In this document: in pieces, positions 15,300 through 30,300 of the stretch
Numbering within the stretch: the first letter of the stretch is position 1
How the letters are laid out: every line of letters begins with the position of its first letter
Source of the DNA: Halictus rubicundus
Lineage: Eukaryota; Arthropoda; Insecta; Hymenoptera; Halictidae
Length of the DNA: 64,000 bases
Reading direction: 5' to 3'
Assembly: GCF_050948215.1 (NCBI RefSeq)
Contig: NW_027488708.1
Span: 1-64,000, forward strand
Translations under genes and position numbers: made by a program
The notes under the pieces: generated by a model
Database searches by the model: none
Told to the model about the DNA's origin: nothing
What the model saw: only the letters and a program-made list of their open reading frames with translations

Positions 15300-18200
15300 C
15301 CTATCCTCTATCCAATCCTCTATCCTATCCTATCCTCTATCCTATCCTATCCTCTATCCTATGCTTTCCTCTATCCTATCCTATCCTCTATCCTATCCTA
15401 TCGTCTATCCTACCCTACCCTCTATCCTATCCTATCCTCTATCCTATCCAATCCTCCATCCTATCCTATCCTCTATCCTATCCTATCTTCTATCCTATCC
15501 TATCCTCTATCCTATCAAATCCCCTATCCTATCCTCTATCCTATCCTATCCTATCCTATCCTATCCTCTATCCTATCCTATCGTATATCCTATCCTCTAT
15601 CCAATCCTATCCTCTATCCTATCCTATCCTCTATCCTATCAAATCCTCTATCCTATCCTATCGTCAATCCTGTCCTATCCTCTATCCTATCCTATCCTCT
15701 ATCCTATCCTCTATCCTAGCCTATCCTCTATCCTATCTAATCCAATCCCCTATCCTATCCTCTATCCAATCCTATCCTCAATCCTCTATCCAATCCTATC
15801 CTCAATCCTCTCCTTTCCTGTATCCTATCCTATCATCTATCCTCTATCCTATCCAATCCTCTGTCCTATCCTATCCTCTATCCTATCCTATCGTGTATCC
15901 TATCCTATCGTGTATCCTATCCTCTATCCTATCAAATCCCCTATCCTATCCTCTGTCCTATCCTATCCTCTATCCTATCCTATCCTCTATCCTATCCTAT
16001 CTTCTATCCTATCCGATCCTCTATCCTATCAAATCCCCTATCCTATCTTCTATCCTATCCTATCCTCTATCCTATCCTATCCTCTATCCTATCCTATCGT
16101 CTATCCTATCCTCTATCCTATCGTATCCTCTATCCTATCCTCACCTCTATCCTATCCTCTCCTGTATCCTCTCCTATCCTCTATCCCATCCTATCCTCTA
16201 TCCTATCCTATCATCTATCCTATCCTATCGTCTATCCTATCCTCTATCCTATCCTATCCTCTATCCTATCCTATCCTCTATCCTATCCTATCCTATCCTA
16301 TCCTATCCTATCATCTATCCTATCCTATCGTCTATCCTATCCTCTATCCTATCCTATCCTCTATCCTAACCTATCCTCTATCCTATCCTATCCTCTATCC
16401 TATCCTATCCTCTATCCTATCCTATCCTCTATCCTATCCTATCCTATCCTATCCTATCCTCTATCCTATCCTTTCCTGTATCCTATCCTATCCACTATCC
16501 TCTATCCTATCCAATCCTCTGTCCTATCCTATCCTCTATCCTATCATATCGTCTATCCTATAATATCCTCTATCCTATCCTATCCTCTATCCAATCCTCT
16601 ATCCTATCCTATCCTCTATCCTATCCTATCCTCTATCCTATGCTTTCCTCTATCCTATCCTATCCTCTATCCTATCCTATCGTCTATCCTACCCTACCCT
16701 CTATCCTATCCTATCCTCTATCCTATCCAATCCTCCATCCTATCCTATCCTCTATCCTATCCTATCTTCTATCCTATCCTATCCTCTATCCTATCAAATC
16801 CCCTATCCTATCCTCTATCCTATCCCATCCTATCCTATCCTATCCTCTATCCTATCCTATCGTATATCCTATCCTCTATCCAATCCTATCCTCTATCCTA
16901 TCCTATCCTCTATCCTATCAAATCCTCTATCCTATCCTATCGTCAATCCTGTCCTATCCTCTATCCTATCCTATCCTCTATCCTATCCTCTATCCTAGCC
17001 TATCCTCTATCCTATCTAATCCAATCCCCTATCCTATCCTCTATCCAATCCTATCCTCAATCCTCTATCCAATCCTAAGCTCAATCCTCTCCTTTCCTGT
17101 ATCCTATCCTATCATCTATCCTCTATCCTATCCAATCCTCTGTCCTATCCTATCCTCTATCCTATCCTATCGTGTATCCTATCCTCTATCCTATCAAATC
17201 CCCTATCCTATCCTCTGTCCTATCCTATCCTCTATCCTATCCTATCCTCTATCCTATCCTATCTTCTATCCTATCCGATCCTCTATCCTATCAAATCCCC
17301 TATCCTATCTTCTATCCTATACTATCCTCTATCCTATCCTATCCTCTATCCTATCCTATCGTCTATCCTATCCTCTATCCTATCGTATCCTCTATCCTAT
17401 CCTCACCTCTATCCTATCCTCTCCTGTATCCTCTCCTATCCTCTATCCCATCCTATCCTCTATCCTATCCTATCATTTATCCTATCCTATCGTCTATCCT
17501 TTCCTGTATCCTATCCTATACACTATCCTCTATCCTATCCAATCCTCTGTCCTATCCTATCCTCTATCCTATCATATCCTCTATCCTATAATATCCTCTA
17601 TCCTATCCTATCCTCTATCCAATCCTCTATCCTATCCTATCCTCTATCCTATCCTATCCTCTATCCTATGCTTTCCTCTATCCTATCCTATCCTCTATCC
17701 TATCCTATCGTCTATCCTACCCTACCCTCTATCCTATCCTATCCTCTATCCTATCCAATCCTCCATCCTATCCTATCCTCTATCCTATCCTATCTTCTAT
17801 CCTATCCTATCCTCTATCCTATCAAATCCCCTATCCTATCCTCTATCCTATCCTATCCTATCCTATCCTATCCTCTATCCTATCCTATCGTATATCCTAT
17901 CCTCTATCCAATCCTATCCTCTATCCTATCCTATCCTCTATCCTATCAAATCCTCTATCCTATCCTATCGTCAATCCTGTCCTATCCTCTATCCTATCCT
18001 ATCCTCTATCCTATCCTCTATCCTAGCCTATCCTCTATCCTATCTAATCCAATCCCCTATCCTATCCTCTATCCAATCCTATCCTCAATCCTCTATCCAA
18101 TCCTATCCTCAATCCTCTCCTTTCCTGTATCCTATCCTATCATCTATCCTCTATCCTATCCAATCCTCTGTCCTATCCTATCCTCTATCCTATCCTATCG

Positions 18201-21200
18201 TGTATCCTATCCTATCGTGTATCCTATCCTCTATCCTATCAAATCCCCTATCCTATCCTCTGTCCTATCCTATCCTCTATCCTATCCTATCCTCTATCCT
18301 ATCCTATCTTCTATCCTATCCGATCCTCTATCCTATCAAATCCCCTATCCTATCTTCTATCCTATCCTATCCTCTATCCTATCCTATCCTCTATCCTATC
18401 CTATCGTCTATCCTATCCTCTATCCTATCGTATCCTCTATCCTATCCTCACCTCTATCCTATCCTCTCCTGTATCCTCTCCTATCCTCTATCCCATCCTA
18501 TCCTCTATCCTATCCTATCATCTATCCTATCCTATCGTCTATCCTATCCTCTATCCTATCCTATCCTCTATCCTATCCTATCCTCTATCCTATCCTATCC
18601 TATCCTATCCTATCCTATCATCTATCCTATCCTATCGTCTATCCTATCCTCTATCCTATCCTATCCTCTATCCTAACCTATCCTCTATCCTATCCTATCC
18701 TCTATCCTATCCTATCCTCTATCCTATCCTATCCTCTATCCTATCCTATCCTATCCTATCCTATCCTCTATCCTATCCTTTCCTGTATCCTATCCTATCC
18801 ACTATCCTCTATCCTATCCAATCCTCTGTCCTATCCTATCCTCTATCCTATCATATCGTCTATCCTATAATATCCTCTATCCTATCCTATCCTCTATCCA
18901 ATCCTCTATCCTATCCTATCCTCTATCCTATCCTATCCTCTATCCTATGCTTTCCTCTATCCTATCCTATCCTCTATCCTATCCTATCGTCTATCCTACC
19001 CTACCCTCTATCCTATCCTATCCTCTATCCTATCCAATCCTCCATCCTATCCTATCCTCTATCCTATCCTATCTTCTATCCTATCCTATCCTCTATCCTA
19101 TCAAATCCCCTATCCTATCCTCTATCCTATCCCATCCTATCCTATCCTATCCTCTATCCTATCCTATCGTATATCCTATCCTCTATCCAATCCTATCCTC
19201 TATCCTATCCTATCCTCTATCCTATCAAATCCTCTATCCTATCCTATCGTCAATCCTGTCCTATCCTCTATCCTATCCTATCCTCTATCCTATCCTCTAT
19301 CCTAGCCTATCCTCTATCCTATCTAATCCAATCCCCTATCCTATCCTCTATCCAATCCTATCCTCAATCCTCTATCCAATCCTAAGCTCAATCCTCTCCT
19401 TTCCTGTATCCTATCCTATCATCTATCCTCTATCCTATCCAATCCTCTGTCCTATCCTATCCTCTATCCTATCCTATCGTGTATCCTATCCTCTATCCTA
19501 TCAAATCCCCTATCCTATCCTCTGTCCTATCCTATCCTCTATCCTATCCTATCCTCTATCCTATCCTATCTTCTATCCTATCCGATCCTCTATCCTATCA
19601 AATCCCCTATCCTATCTTCTATCCTATACTATCCTCTATCCTATCCTATCCTCTATCCTATCCTATCGTCTATCCTATCCTCTATCCTATCGTATCCTCT
19701 ATCCTATCCTCACCTCTATCCTATCCTCTCCTGTATCCTCTCCTATCCTCTATCCCATCCTATCCTCTATCCTATCCTATCATTTATCCTATCCTATCGT
19801 CTATCCTTTCCTGTATCCTATCCTATACACTATCCTCTATCCTATCCAATCCTCTGTCCTATCCTATCCTCTATCCTATCATATCCTCTATCCTATAATA
19901 TCCTCTATCCTATCCTATCCTCTATCCAATCCTCTATCCTATCCTATCCTCTATCCTATCCTATCCTCTATCCTATGCTTTCCTCTATCCTATCCTATCC
20001 TCTATCCTATCCTATCGTCTATCCTACCCTACCCTCTATCCTATCCTATCCTCTATCCTATCCAATCCTCCATCCTATCCTATCCTCTATCCTATCCTAT
20101 CTTCTATCCTATCCTATCCTCTATCCTATCAAATCCCCTATCCTATCCTCTATCCTATCCTATCCTATCCTATCCTATCCTCTATCCTATCCTATCGTAT
20201 ATCCTATCCTCTATCCAATCCTATCCTCTATCCTATCCTATCCTCTATCCTATCAAATCCTCTATCCTATCCTATCGTCAATCCTGTCCTATCCTCTATC
20301 CTATCCTATCCTCTATCCTATCCTCTATCCTAGCCTATCCTCTATCCTATCTAATCCAATCCCCTATCCTATCCTCTATCCAATCCTATCCTCAATCCTC
20401 TATCCAATCCTATCCTCAATCCTCTCCTTTCCTGTATCCTATCCTATCATCTATCCTCTATCCTATCCAATCCTCTGTCCTATCCTATCCTCTATCCTAT
20501 CCTATCGTGTATCCTATCCTATCGTGTATCCTATCCTCTATCCTATCAAATCCCCTATCCTATCCTCTGTCCTATCCTATCCTCTATCCTATCCTATCCT
20601 CTATCCTATCCTATCTTCTATCCTATCCGATCCTCTATCCTATCAAATCCCCTATCCTATCTTCTATCCTATCCTATCCTCTATCCTATCCTATCCTCTA
20701 TCCTATCCTATCGTCTATCCTATCCTCTATCCTATCGTATCCTCTATCCTATCCTCACCTCTATCCTATCCTCTCCTGTATCCTCTCCTATCCTCTATCC
20801 CATCCTATCCTCTATCCTATCCTATCATCTATCCTATCCTATCGTCTATCCTATCCTCTATCCTATCCTATCCTCTATCCTATCCTATCCTCTATCCTAT
20901 CCTATCCTATCCTATCATATCCTATCATCTATCCTATCCTATCGTCTATCCTATCCTCTATCCTATCCTATCCTCTATCCTAACCTATCCTCTATCCTAT
21001 CCTATCCTCTATCCTATCCTATCCTCTATCCTATCCTATCCTCTATCCTATCCTATCCTATCCTATCCTATCCTCTATCCTATCCTTTCCTGTATCCTAT
21101 CCTATCCACTATCCTCTATCCTATCCAATCCTCTGTCCTATCCTATCCTCTATCCTATCATATCGTCTATCCTATAATATCCTCTATCCTATCCTATCCT

Positions 21201-22290
21201 CTATCCAATCCTCTATCCTATCCTATCCTCTATCCTATCCTATCCTCTATCCTATGCTTTCCTCTATCCTATCCTATCCTCTATCCTATCCTATCGTCTA
21301 TCCTACCCTACCCTCTATCCTATCCTATCCTCTATCCTATCCAATCCTCCATCCTATCCTATCCTCTATCCTATCCTATCTTCTATCCTATCCTATCCTC
21401 TATCCTATCAAATCCCCTATCCTATCCTCTATCCTATCCCATCCTATCCTATCCTATCCTCTATCCTATCCTATCGTATATCCTATCCTCTATCCAATCC
21501 TATCCTCTATCCTATCCTATCCTCTATCCTATCAAATCCTCTATCCTATCCTATCGTCAATCCTGTCCTATCCTCTATCCTATCCTATCCTCTATCCTAT
21601 CCTCTATCCTAGCCTATCCTCTATCCTATCTAATCCAATCCCCTATCCTATCCTCTATCCAATCCTATCCTCAATCCTCTATCCAATCCTATCCTCAATC
21701 CTCTCCTTTCCTGTATCCTATCCTATCATCTATCCTCTATCCTATCCAATCCTCTGTCCTATCCTATCCTCTATCCTATCCTATCGTGTATCCTATCCTC
21801 TATCCTATCAAATCCCCTATCCTATCCTCTGTCCTATCCTATCCTCTATCCTATCCTATCCTCTATCCTATCCTATCTTCTATCCTATCCGATCCTCTAT
21901 CCTATCAAATCCCCTATCCTATCTTCTATCCTATCCTATCCTCTATCCTATCCTATCCTCTATCCTATCCTATCGTCTATCCTATCCTCTATCCTATCGT
22001 ATCCTCTATCCTATCCTCACCTCTATCCTATCCTCTCCTGTATCCTCTCCTATCCTCTATCCCATCCTATCCTCTATCCTATCCTATCATCTATCCTATC
22101 CTATCGTCTATCCTATCCTCTATCCTATCCTATCCTCTATCCTATCCTATCCTCTATCCTATCCTATCCTATCCTATCCTATCCTCTATCCTATCCTTTC
22201 CTGTATCCTATCCTATCCACTATCCTCTATCCTATCCAATCCTCTGTCCTATCCTATCCTCTATCCTATCATATCCTCTATCCTATAATA
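15300..22290 (+). repeat. 2,307-bp composite higher-order repeat (1,279 + 1,028 bp), three units
   Basis: The landmark CTATGCTTTCC followed by GTCTATCCTACCCTACCC starts at 15361, 16640, 17668, 18947, 19975 and 21254, giving spacings of 1279, 1028, 1279, 1028 and 1279 bp. A second landmark, CTAATCCAATCCCC, gives the same spacings at 15737, 17016 and 18044. Long and short subunits therefore alternate as a dimer of 2,307 bp. The dimers are almost identical: sparse differences include CCCATCC against CCTATCC and one CATATCC variant near 20,915. After 21254 the spacing changes to about 1,111 and then 692 bp, where the regular array ends. This is the most homogeneous block in the window and probably the most recently amplified. 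Confidence 0.9.
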
Positions 22291-23056
22291 TCCTCTATCC
22301 TATCCTATCCTCTATCCAATCCTCTATCCTATCCTATCCTCTATCCTATCCTATCCTCTATCCTATGCTTTCCTCTATCCTATCCTATCCTCTATCCTAT
22401 CCTATCGTCTATCCTACCCTACCCTCTATCCTATCCTATCCTCTATCCTATCCAATCCTCCATCCTATCCTATCCTCTATCCTATCCTATCTTCTATCCT
22501 ATCCTATCCTCTATCCTATCAAATCCCCTATCCTATCCTCTATCCTATCCTATCCTATCCTATCCTATCCTCTATCCTATCCTATCGTATATCCTATCCT
22601 CTATCCAATCCTATCCTCTATCCTATCCTATCCTCTATCCTATCAAATCCTCTATCCTATCCTATCGTCTATCCTATCCTCTATCCTATCGTATCCTCTA
22701 TCCTATCCTCACCTCTATCCTATCCTCTCCTGTATCCTCTCCTATCCTCTATCCCATCCTATCCTCTATCCTATCCTATCATCTATCCTATCCTATCGTC
22801 TATCCTATCCTCTATCCTATCCTATCCTCTATCCTATCCTATCCTCTATCCTATCCTATCCTATCCTATCCTATCCTCTATCCTATCCTTTCCTGTATCC
22901 TATCCTATCCACTATCCTCTATCCTATCCAATCCTCTGTCCTATCCTATCCTCTATCCTATCATATCCTCTATCCTATAATATCCTCTATCCTATCCTAT
23001 CCTCTATCCAATCCTCTATCCTATCCTATCCTCTATCCTATCCTATCCTCTATCCT

Positions 23057-24367
23057 ATGCTTTCCTCTATCCTATCCTATCCTCTATCCTATCCTATCGT
23101 CTATCCTACCCTACCCTCTATCCTATCCTATCCTCTATCCTATCCAATCCTCCATCCTATCCTATCCTCTATCCTATCCTATCTTCTATCCTATCCTATC
23201 CTCTATCCTATCAAATCCCCTATCCTATCCTCTATCCTATCCTATCCTATCCTATCCTATCCTCTATCCTATCCTATCGTATATCCTATCCTCTATCCAA
23301 TCCTATCCTCTATCCTATCCTATCCTCTATCCTATCAAATCCTCTATCCTATCCTATCGTCAATCCTGTCCTATCCTCTATCCTATCCTATCCTCTATCC
23401 TATCCTCTATCCTAGCCTATCCTCTATCCTATCTAATCCAATCCCCTATCCTATCCTCTATCCAATCCTATCCTCAATCCTCTATCCAATCCTATCCTCA
23501 ATCCTCTCCTTTCCTGTATCCTATCCTATCATCTATCCTCTATCCTATCCAATCCTCTGTCCTATCCTATCCTCTATCCTATCCTATCGTGTATCCTATC
23601 CTATCGTGTATCCTATCCTCTATCCTATCAAATCCCCTATCCTATCCTCTGTCCTATCCTATCCTCTATCCTATCCTATCCTCTATCCTATCCTCTATCC
23701 TATCCTATCCTCTATCCTATCCTATCCTCTATCCTATCCTTTCCTGTATCCTATCCTATCCTGTATCCTCTATCCTATCCATTCCTCTATCCTATCGTAT
23801 CCTCTACCCTATCATATCCTCTATCCTATCCTATCCTCTATCCTATCCTATCTTCTATCCTATCCTCTACCCTATGAAATCCCATATCCTATCCTCTGTC
23901 CTATCCCATCCTCTATCCTATCCTATCCTCTATCCTATCCTATCCTGTATCCTATCCTATCCTATCCTCTATCCTATCCTCTATTCTATCCTATCCTCTA
24001 TCCTATCCTATCCACTATCCTATCCTATCCTCTATCCTATCCTATCCTCTATCCTATCAAATCCCCTATCCTATCCTCTATCCTATCCTATCCTGTATCC
24101 TATCCTATCCTCTATCCTCTATCGTATCCAATCTTCTATCCTATCCTATCCTCTATCCTATCCTATCGTCTATCCTATCCAATCCTCTATCCTATCCTAT
24201 CCTCTATCCTATCCTATCCTCTATCCTATCCTATCCTATCCTCTATCCTATCAAATCCCCTATTCTATCCTCTATCCTATCCTATCGTATATCCTATCCT
24301 CTATCCAATCCTATCCTCTATCCTATCCTATCCTCTATCCTATCAAATCCTCTATCCTATCCTCTAA
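23057..24367 (+). repeat. Satellite segment duplicated 8,075 bp downstream (left copy)
   Basis: This block starts as another copy of the 2.3-kb family and then runs into a different variant series (CCTGTATCCTC, CCATTCCTC, CTACCCTATGAAATCCC). The same series starts again at 31132. TATGCTTTCC at 23057 and 31132, and CTATGAAATCCC at about 23874 and 31949, share an exact offset of 8,075 bp. At the right end the offset is 8,070, a net change of one 5-bp TATCC unit. The similarity continues in rearranged form toward 24.9 kb. Confidence 0.8.
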
Positions 24368-27300
24368 TCTATCCTATCCAATCCTCTATCCTATCCTATC
24401 CTCTATCCTATCCTATCCTCTATCCTATCCTATCCTCAATCCTATCCTTTCCTGTATCCTATCCTATCCTGTATCCTCTATCCTACCCATCCTCTATCCT
24501 ATCGTATCCTCTACCCTATCATATCCTCTATCCTATCCTATCCTCTATCCTATCCTATCCTGTATCCTATCCTATCCTCTATCCTCTATCGTATCCAATC
24601 CTCTATCCTATCCTTTCCTCTATCCTATCCTCTATCCTATCCAATCCTCTATCCTATCATATCATCTATCCTCAATCCTATCCTTTCCTGTATCCTATCC
24701 AAACATCTATCCTATCCTATCCTCAATCCTATCCTTTCCTGTATCCTATCCTATCCTGTATCCTCTATCCTACCCATCCTCTATCCTATCGTATCCTCTA
24801 CCCTATCATATCCTCTATCCTATCCTATCCTCTATCCTATCCTATCCTCTATCCTATCCTTTCCTGTATCCTATCCTATCCTGTATCCTCTATCCTATCC
24901 ATTCCTCTATCCTATCGTATCCTCTACCCTATCATATCCTCTATCCTATCCTATCCTCTATCCTATCCTATCTTCTCTCCTATCCTATTCTCTATCCTAT
25001 CAAATCCCCTATCCTATCCTCAATCCTATCCTATTCTCTATTCTATCCTATCCTCTGTCCTATCCTATCCTCTATCCTATCCTATCCTCTATCCTATCCT
25101 ATCCTCTATCCTATCCTATCCTCTATCCTACCCTATCCTCTATCCTATCCTATCCTCCATCCTATCCAATCTTCTATCCTATCCTATCCTCTATCCTATG
25201 CTTTCCTCTATCCTATCCTATCCTCTATCCTATCCTATCGTCTATCCTACCCTATCCTCTATCCTATCCTATCCTCTATCCTATCCAATCCTCTATCCTA
25301 TCCTATCATCTATCCTCAATCCTATCCTTTCCTGTATCCTATCCATTCCTCTATCCTATCCTGTCCTCTATCCTATCCTATCCTCTATCCCATCCTATCC
25401 TCTATCCTATCCTCTATCCTATCCTATCCTCTATCCTATCCTATCTTCTATCCTATCCGATCCTCTATCCTATCAAATCCCCTATCCTATCCTCTATCCT
25501 CTCCTATCCTCTATCCTATCCTATGCTCTATCCTATCCTATCATCTATCCTCAATCCTATCCTTTCCTGTATCCTATCCATTCCTCTATCCTATCCTGTC
25601 CTCTATCCTATCCTATCCTCTATCCCATCCTATCCTCTATCCTATCCTCTATCCTATCCTATCCTCTATCCTATCCTATCTTCTATCCTATCCGATCCTC
25701 TATCCTATCAAATCCCCTATCCTATCTTCTATCCTATCCTATCCTCTATCCTATCCTATCCTCTATCCTATCCTATCGTCTATCCTATCCTCTATCCTAT
25801 CGTATCCTCTATCCTATCCTCACCTCTATCCTATCCTCTCCTGTATCCTATCCTATCCTCTATCCCATCCTATCCTCTATCCTATCCTATCATCTATCCT
25901 ATCCTATCGTCTATCCTATCCTCTATCCTATCCTATCCTCTATCCTAACCTATCCTCTATCCTATCCTATCCTCTATCCTATCCTATCCTCTATCCTATC
26001 CTATCCTCTATCCTATCTTATCCTATCCTATCCTCTATCCTATCCTTTCGTGTATCCTATCCTATCCACTATCCTCTATCCTATCCAATCCTCTGTCCTA
26101 TCCTATCCTCTATCCTATCATATCCTCTATCATATAATATCCTCTATCCTATCCTATCCTCTATCCAATCCTCTATCCTATCCTATCCTCTATCCTATCC
26201 TATCCTCTATCCAATCCTCTATCCTATCCTATCCTCTATCCTATCCTATCCTCTATCCTATGCTTTCCTCTATCCTATCCTATCCTCTATCCTATCCTAT
26301 CGTCTATCCTACCCTATCCTCTATCCTATCCTATCCTCTATCCTATCCAATCCTCCATCCTATCCTATCCTCTATCCTATCCTATCTTCTATCCAATCCT
26401 ATCATCTATCCTATCAAATCCTCTATCCTATCCTATCCTCTATCCTATCCTATCCTATCCTCTATCCTATCCTTTTCTGTATCCTATCCTATCCACTATC
26501 CTCTATCCTATCCAATCCTCTGTCCTATCCTATCCTCTATCCTATCATATCCTCTATCCTATAATATCCTCTATCCTATCCTATCCTCTATCCAATCCTC
26601 TATCCTATCCTATCCTCTATTCTATCCTATCCTATCCTCTATTCTATCCTATCCTATCCTCTATTTTATCCTTTTCTGTATCCTATCCTATCCACTATCC
26701 TCTATCCTATCATATCCTCTATCCTATAATATCCTCTATCCTATCCTATCCTCTATCCAATCCTCTATCCTATCCTATCCTTTATCCTATCCTATCCTCT
26801 ATCCTATCCTATCCTCTATCCTATGCTTTCCTCTATCCTATCCTATCCTCTATCCTATCCAATCTTCTATCCTATCCTATCCTCTATCCTATGCTTTCCT
26901 CTATCCTATCCTATCCTCTATCCTATCCTATCGTCTATCCTACCCTATCCTCTATCCTATCCTATCCTCTATCCTATCCTATCTTCTATCCTATCCGATC
27001 CTCTATCCTATCAAATCCCCTATCCTATCTTCTATCCTATCCTATCCTCTATCCTATCCTATCCTCTATCCTATCCTATCGTCTATCCTATCCTCTATCC
27101 TATCGTATCCTCTATCCTATCCTCACCACTATCCTATCCTCTCCTGTATCCTATCCTATCCTCTATCCCATCCTATCCTCTATCCTATCCTATCATCTAT
27201 CCTATCCTATCGTCTATCCTATCCTCTATCCTATCCTATCCTCTATCCTAACCTATCCTCTATCCTATCCTATCCTCTATCCTATCCTATCCTCTATCCT

Positions 27301-30300
27301 ATCCTATCCTATCCTATCCTCTATCCTATCAAATCCTCTATCCTATCCTCTAATCTATCCTATCCAATCCTCTATCCTATCCTATCCTCTATCCTATCCT
27401 ATCCTCTATCCTATCCTATCGTCTATCCTATCCTATCCTCTATCCTATCCTATCCACTATCCTATCCTATCTTTTATCCTATCCTATCCTCCACCCTATG
27501 AAATCCCATATCCTATCCTCTGTCCTATCCTATCCTCTATCCTATCCTATCCTCTATCCTATCCTATCCTCAATCCTATCCTATCCTCTATCCTATCCTC
27601 TATCCTATCCTATCCTCTATCCTATCCTATCCACTATCCTATCCTATCCTCTATCCTATCCTATCCTGTATCCTATCCTATCCTCTATCGTCTATCGTAT
27701 CCAATCCTCTATCCTATCCTATCCTCTATTCTATCCTCTATCCTATCCTATCCTCTATAATGTCGTACACTCTATCCTATAATATCGTCTATCCGATCCT
27801 ATTCTCTATCCTATCCTCTATCCTATCCTATCCTCTATCCTATCCTATCCTCAATCCTATCCTTTCCTGTATCCTATCCAAACATCTATCCTATCCTATC
27901 CTCTATCCTATCCTGTCCTCTATCCTATCCTATCCTCTATCCTATCCTCTATCCTAGCCTATCGTCTATCCTATCCTATCCAATCCCCTATCCTATCCTC
28001 TATCCAATCCTATCCTCAATCCTATCCTTTCCTGTATCCTATCCTATCCTCTATCCTCTATCCTATCCAATCCTCTGTCCTATCCTATCCTCTATCCTAT
28101 CCTATCGTGTATCCTATCCTATCGTGTATCCTATCCTCTATCCTATCCTATCCTCTATCCCATCAAATCCCCTATCCTATCCTCTGTCCTATCCTATCCT
28201 CTATCCTATCCTATCCTCTATCCTATCCTATCCTCTATCCTATCCTATCCTCTATCCTATCCTATCCTCTATCCTATCCTATCCTCTATCCTATCCTATC
28301 CTCTATCCTATCCTATCCTCTATCCTATCCTATCCTCTATCCTATCCTATCCTCTATCCTATCCTATCCTCTATCCTATCCTATCTTTTATCCTATCCTA
28401 TCCTCCACCCTATGAAATCCCATATCCTATCCTCTGTCCTATCCTATCCTCTATCCTATCCTATCCTCTATCCTATCCTATCCTCAATCCTATCCTATCC
28501 TCTATCCTATCCTCTATTCTATCCTATCCTCTATCCTATCCTATCCACTATCCTATCCTATCCTCTATCCTATCCTATCCTGTATCCTATCCTATCCTCT
28601 ATCGTCTATCGTATCCAATCCTCTATCCTATCCTATCCTCTATTCTATCCTCTATCCTATCCTATCCTCTATAATATCGTACACTCTATCCTATAATATC
28701 GTCTATCCGATCCTATTCTCTATCCTATCCTCTATCCTATCCTATCCTCTATCCTATCCTATCCTCTATCCTATCCTATCTTCTATCCTATCCTATCCTC
28801 TATCCTATCAAATCCCCTATCCTATCCTCTGTACTATCCTATCCTCTATCCTGTCCTATCCTCTATCCTATCCTATCCTATCCTCTATCCTATCCTATCC
28901 TATCCTCTATCCTATCCTATCGTCTATCCTATCCAATCCTCTATCCTATCCTATCCTCTATCCTATCCTATCCTCTATCCTATCCTATCCTCTATCCTAT
29001 CCTATCCTATCCTCTATCCTATCAAATCCCCTATCCTATCCTCTATCCTATCCTATCGTATATCCTATCCTCTATCCAATCCTATCCTCTATCCTATCCT
29101 ATCCTCTATCCTATCAAATCCTCTATCCTATCCTCTCCACTATCCTATCCAATCCTCTATCCTATCCTATCCTCTATCCTATCCTATCCTCTATCCTATC
29201 CTATCCTCAATCCTATCCTTTCCTGTATCCTATACTATCCTGTATCCTCTATCCTACCCATCCTCTATCCTATCGTATCCTCTACCCTATCATATCCGCT
29301 ATCCTATCCTATCCTCTATCCTATCCTATCCTGTATCCTATCCTATCCTCTATCCTCTATCGTATCCAATCCTCTATCCTATCCTTTCCTCTATCCTATC
29401 CTCTATCCTATCCTATCCTCTATAATATCGTACACTCTATCCTATAATATCGTCTATCCGATCCTATTCTCTATCCTATTCTCTATCCTATCCTCTATCC
29501 TATCCTCTATCCTATCCTATCCTCTATCCTATCAAATCCCCTATCCTATCCTCTATCCTATCCTATCCTGTATCCTATCCAATTTTCTATCCTATCATAT
29601 CATCTATCCTCAATCCTATCCTTTCCTGTATCCTATCGAAACATCTATCCTATCCTATCCTCTATCCTATCCTATCCTCTATCCTATCCTATCCTGTATC
29701 CTATCCTATCTTCTATCCTATCCTATCCTCTATCCTATCCTATCTTCTATCCTATCCTATCCGCTATCCTATCAAATCCCCTATCCTATCCTCTATCCTA
29801 TCCTATCGTCTATCCTATCCTATCCTCTATCCTATCCTATCCTCTATCCTATCCTATCCTCTATCCTATCCTATCTTCCATCCTATCCTTTCCTCTATCC
29901 TATCCTATCTTCTATCCTATCCGATCCACTATCCTATCTTATCTTCTATCCTATCTGATCCTCTATCCTATCAAATCCCCTATCCTATCTTCTATCCTAT
30001 CCTATCCTCTATCCTATCCTATCGTCTATCCTATCCTCTATCCTATCCTTTCCTCTATCCTATCCTATCCTCTATCCTATCCTATCGTCTATCCTATCCT
30101 ATCCTCTATCCTATCCTATCCTCTATCCTATCCAATCCTCTATCCTATCCTATCATCTATCCTCAATCCTATCCTTTCCTGTATCCTATCCAATCCTCTA
30201 TCCTATCCTGTCATCTATCCTATCCTATCCTCTATCCCATCCTATCCTCTATCCTATCCTATCGTCTATCCTATCCTCGATCCTATCCTATCCTCTATCC

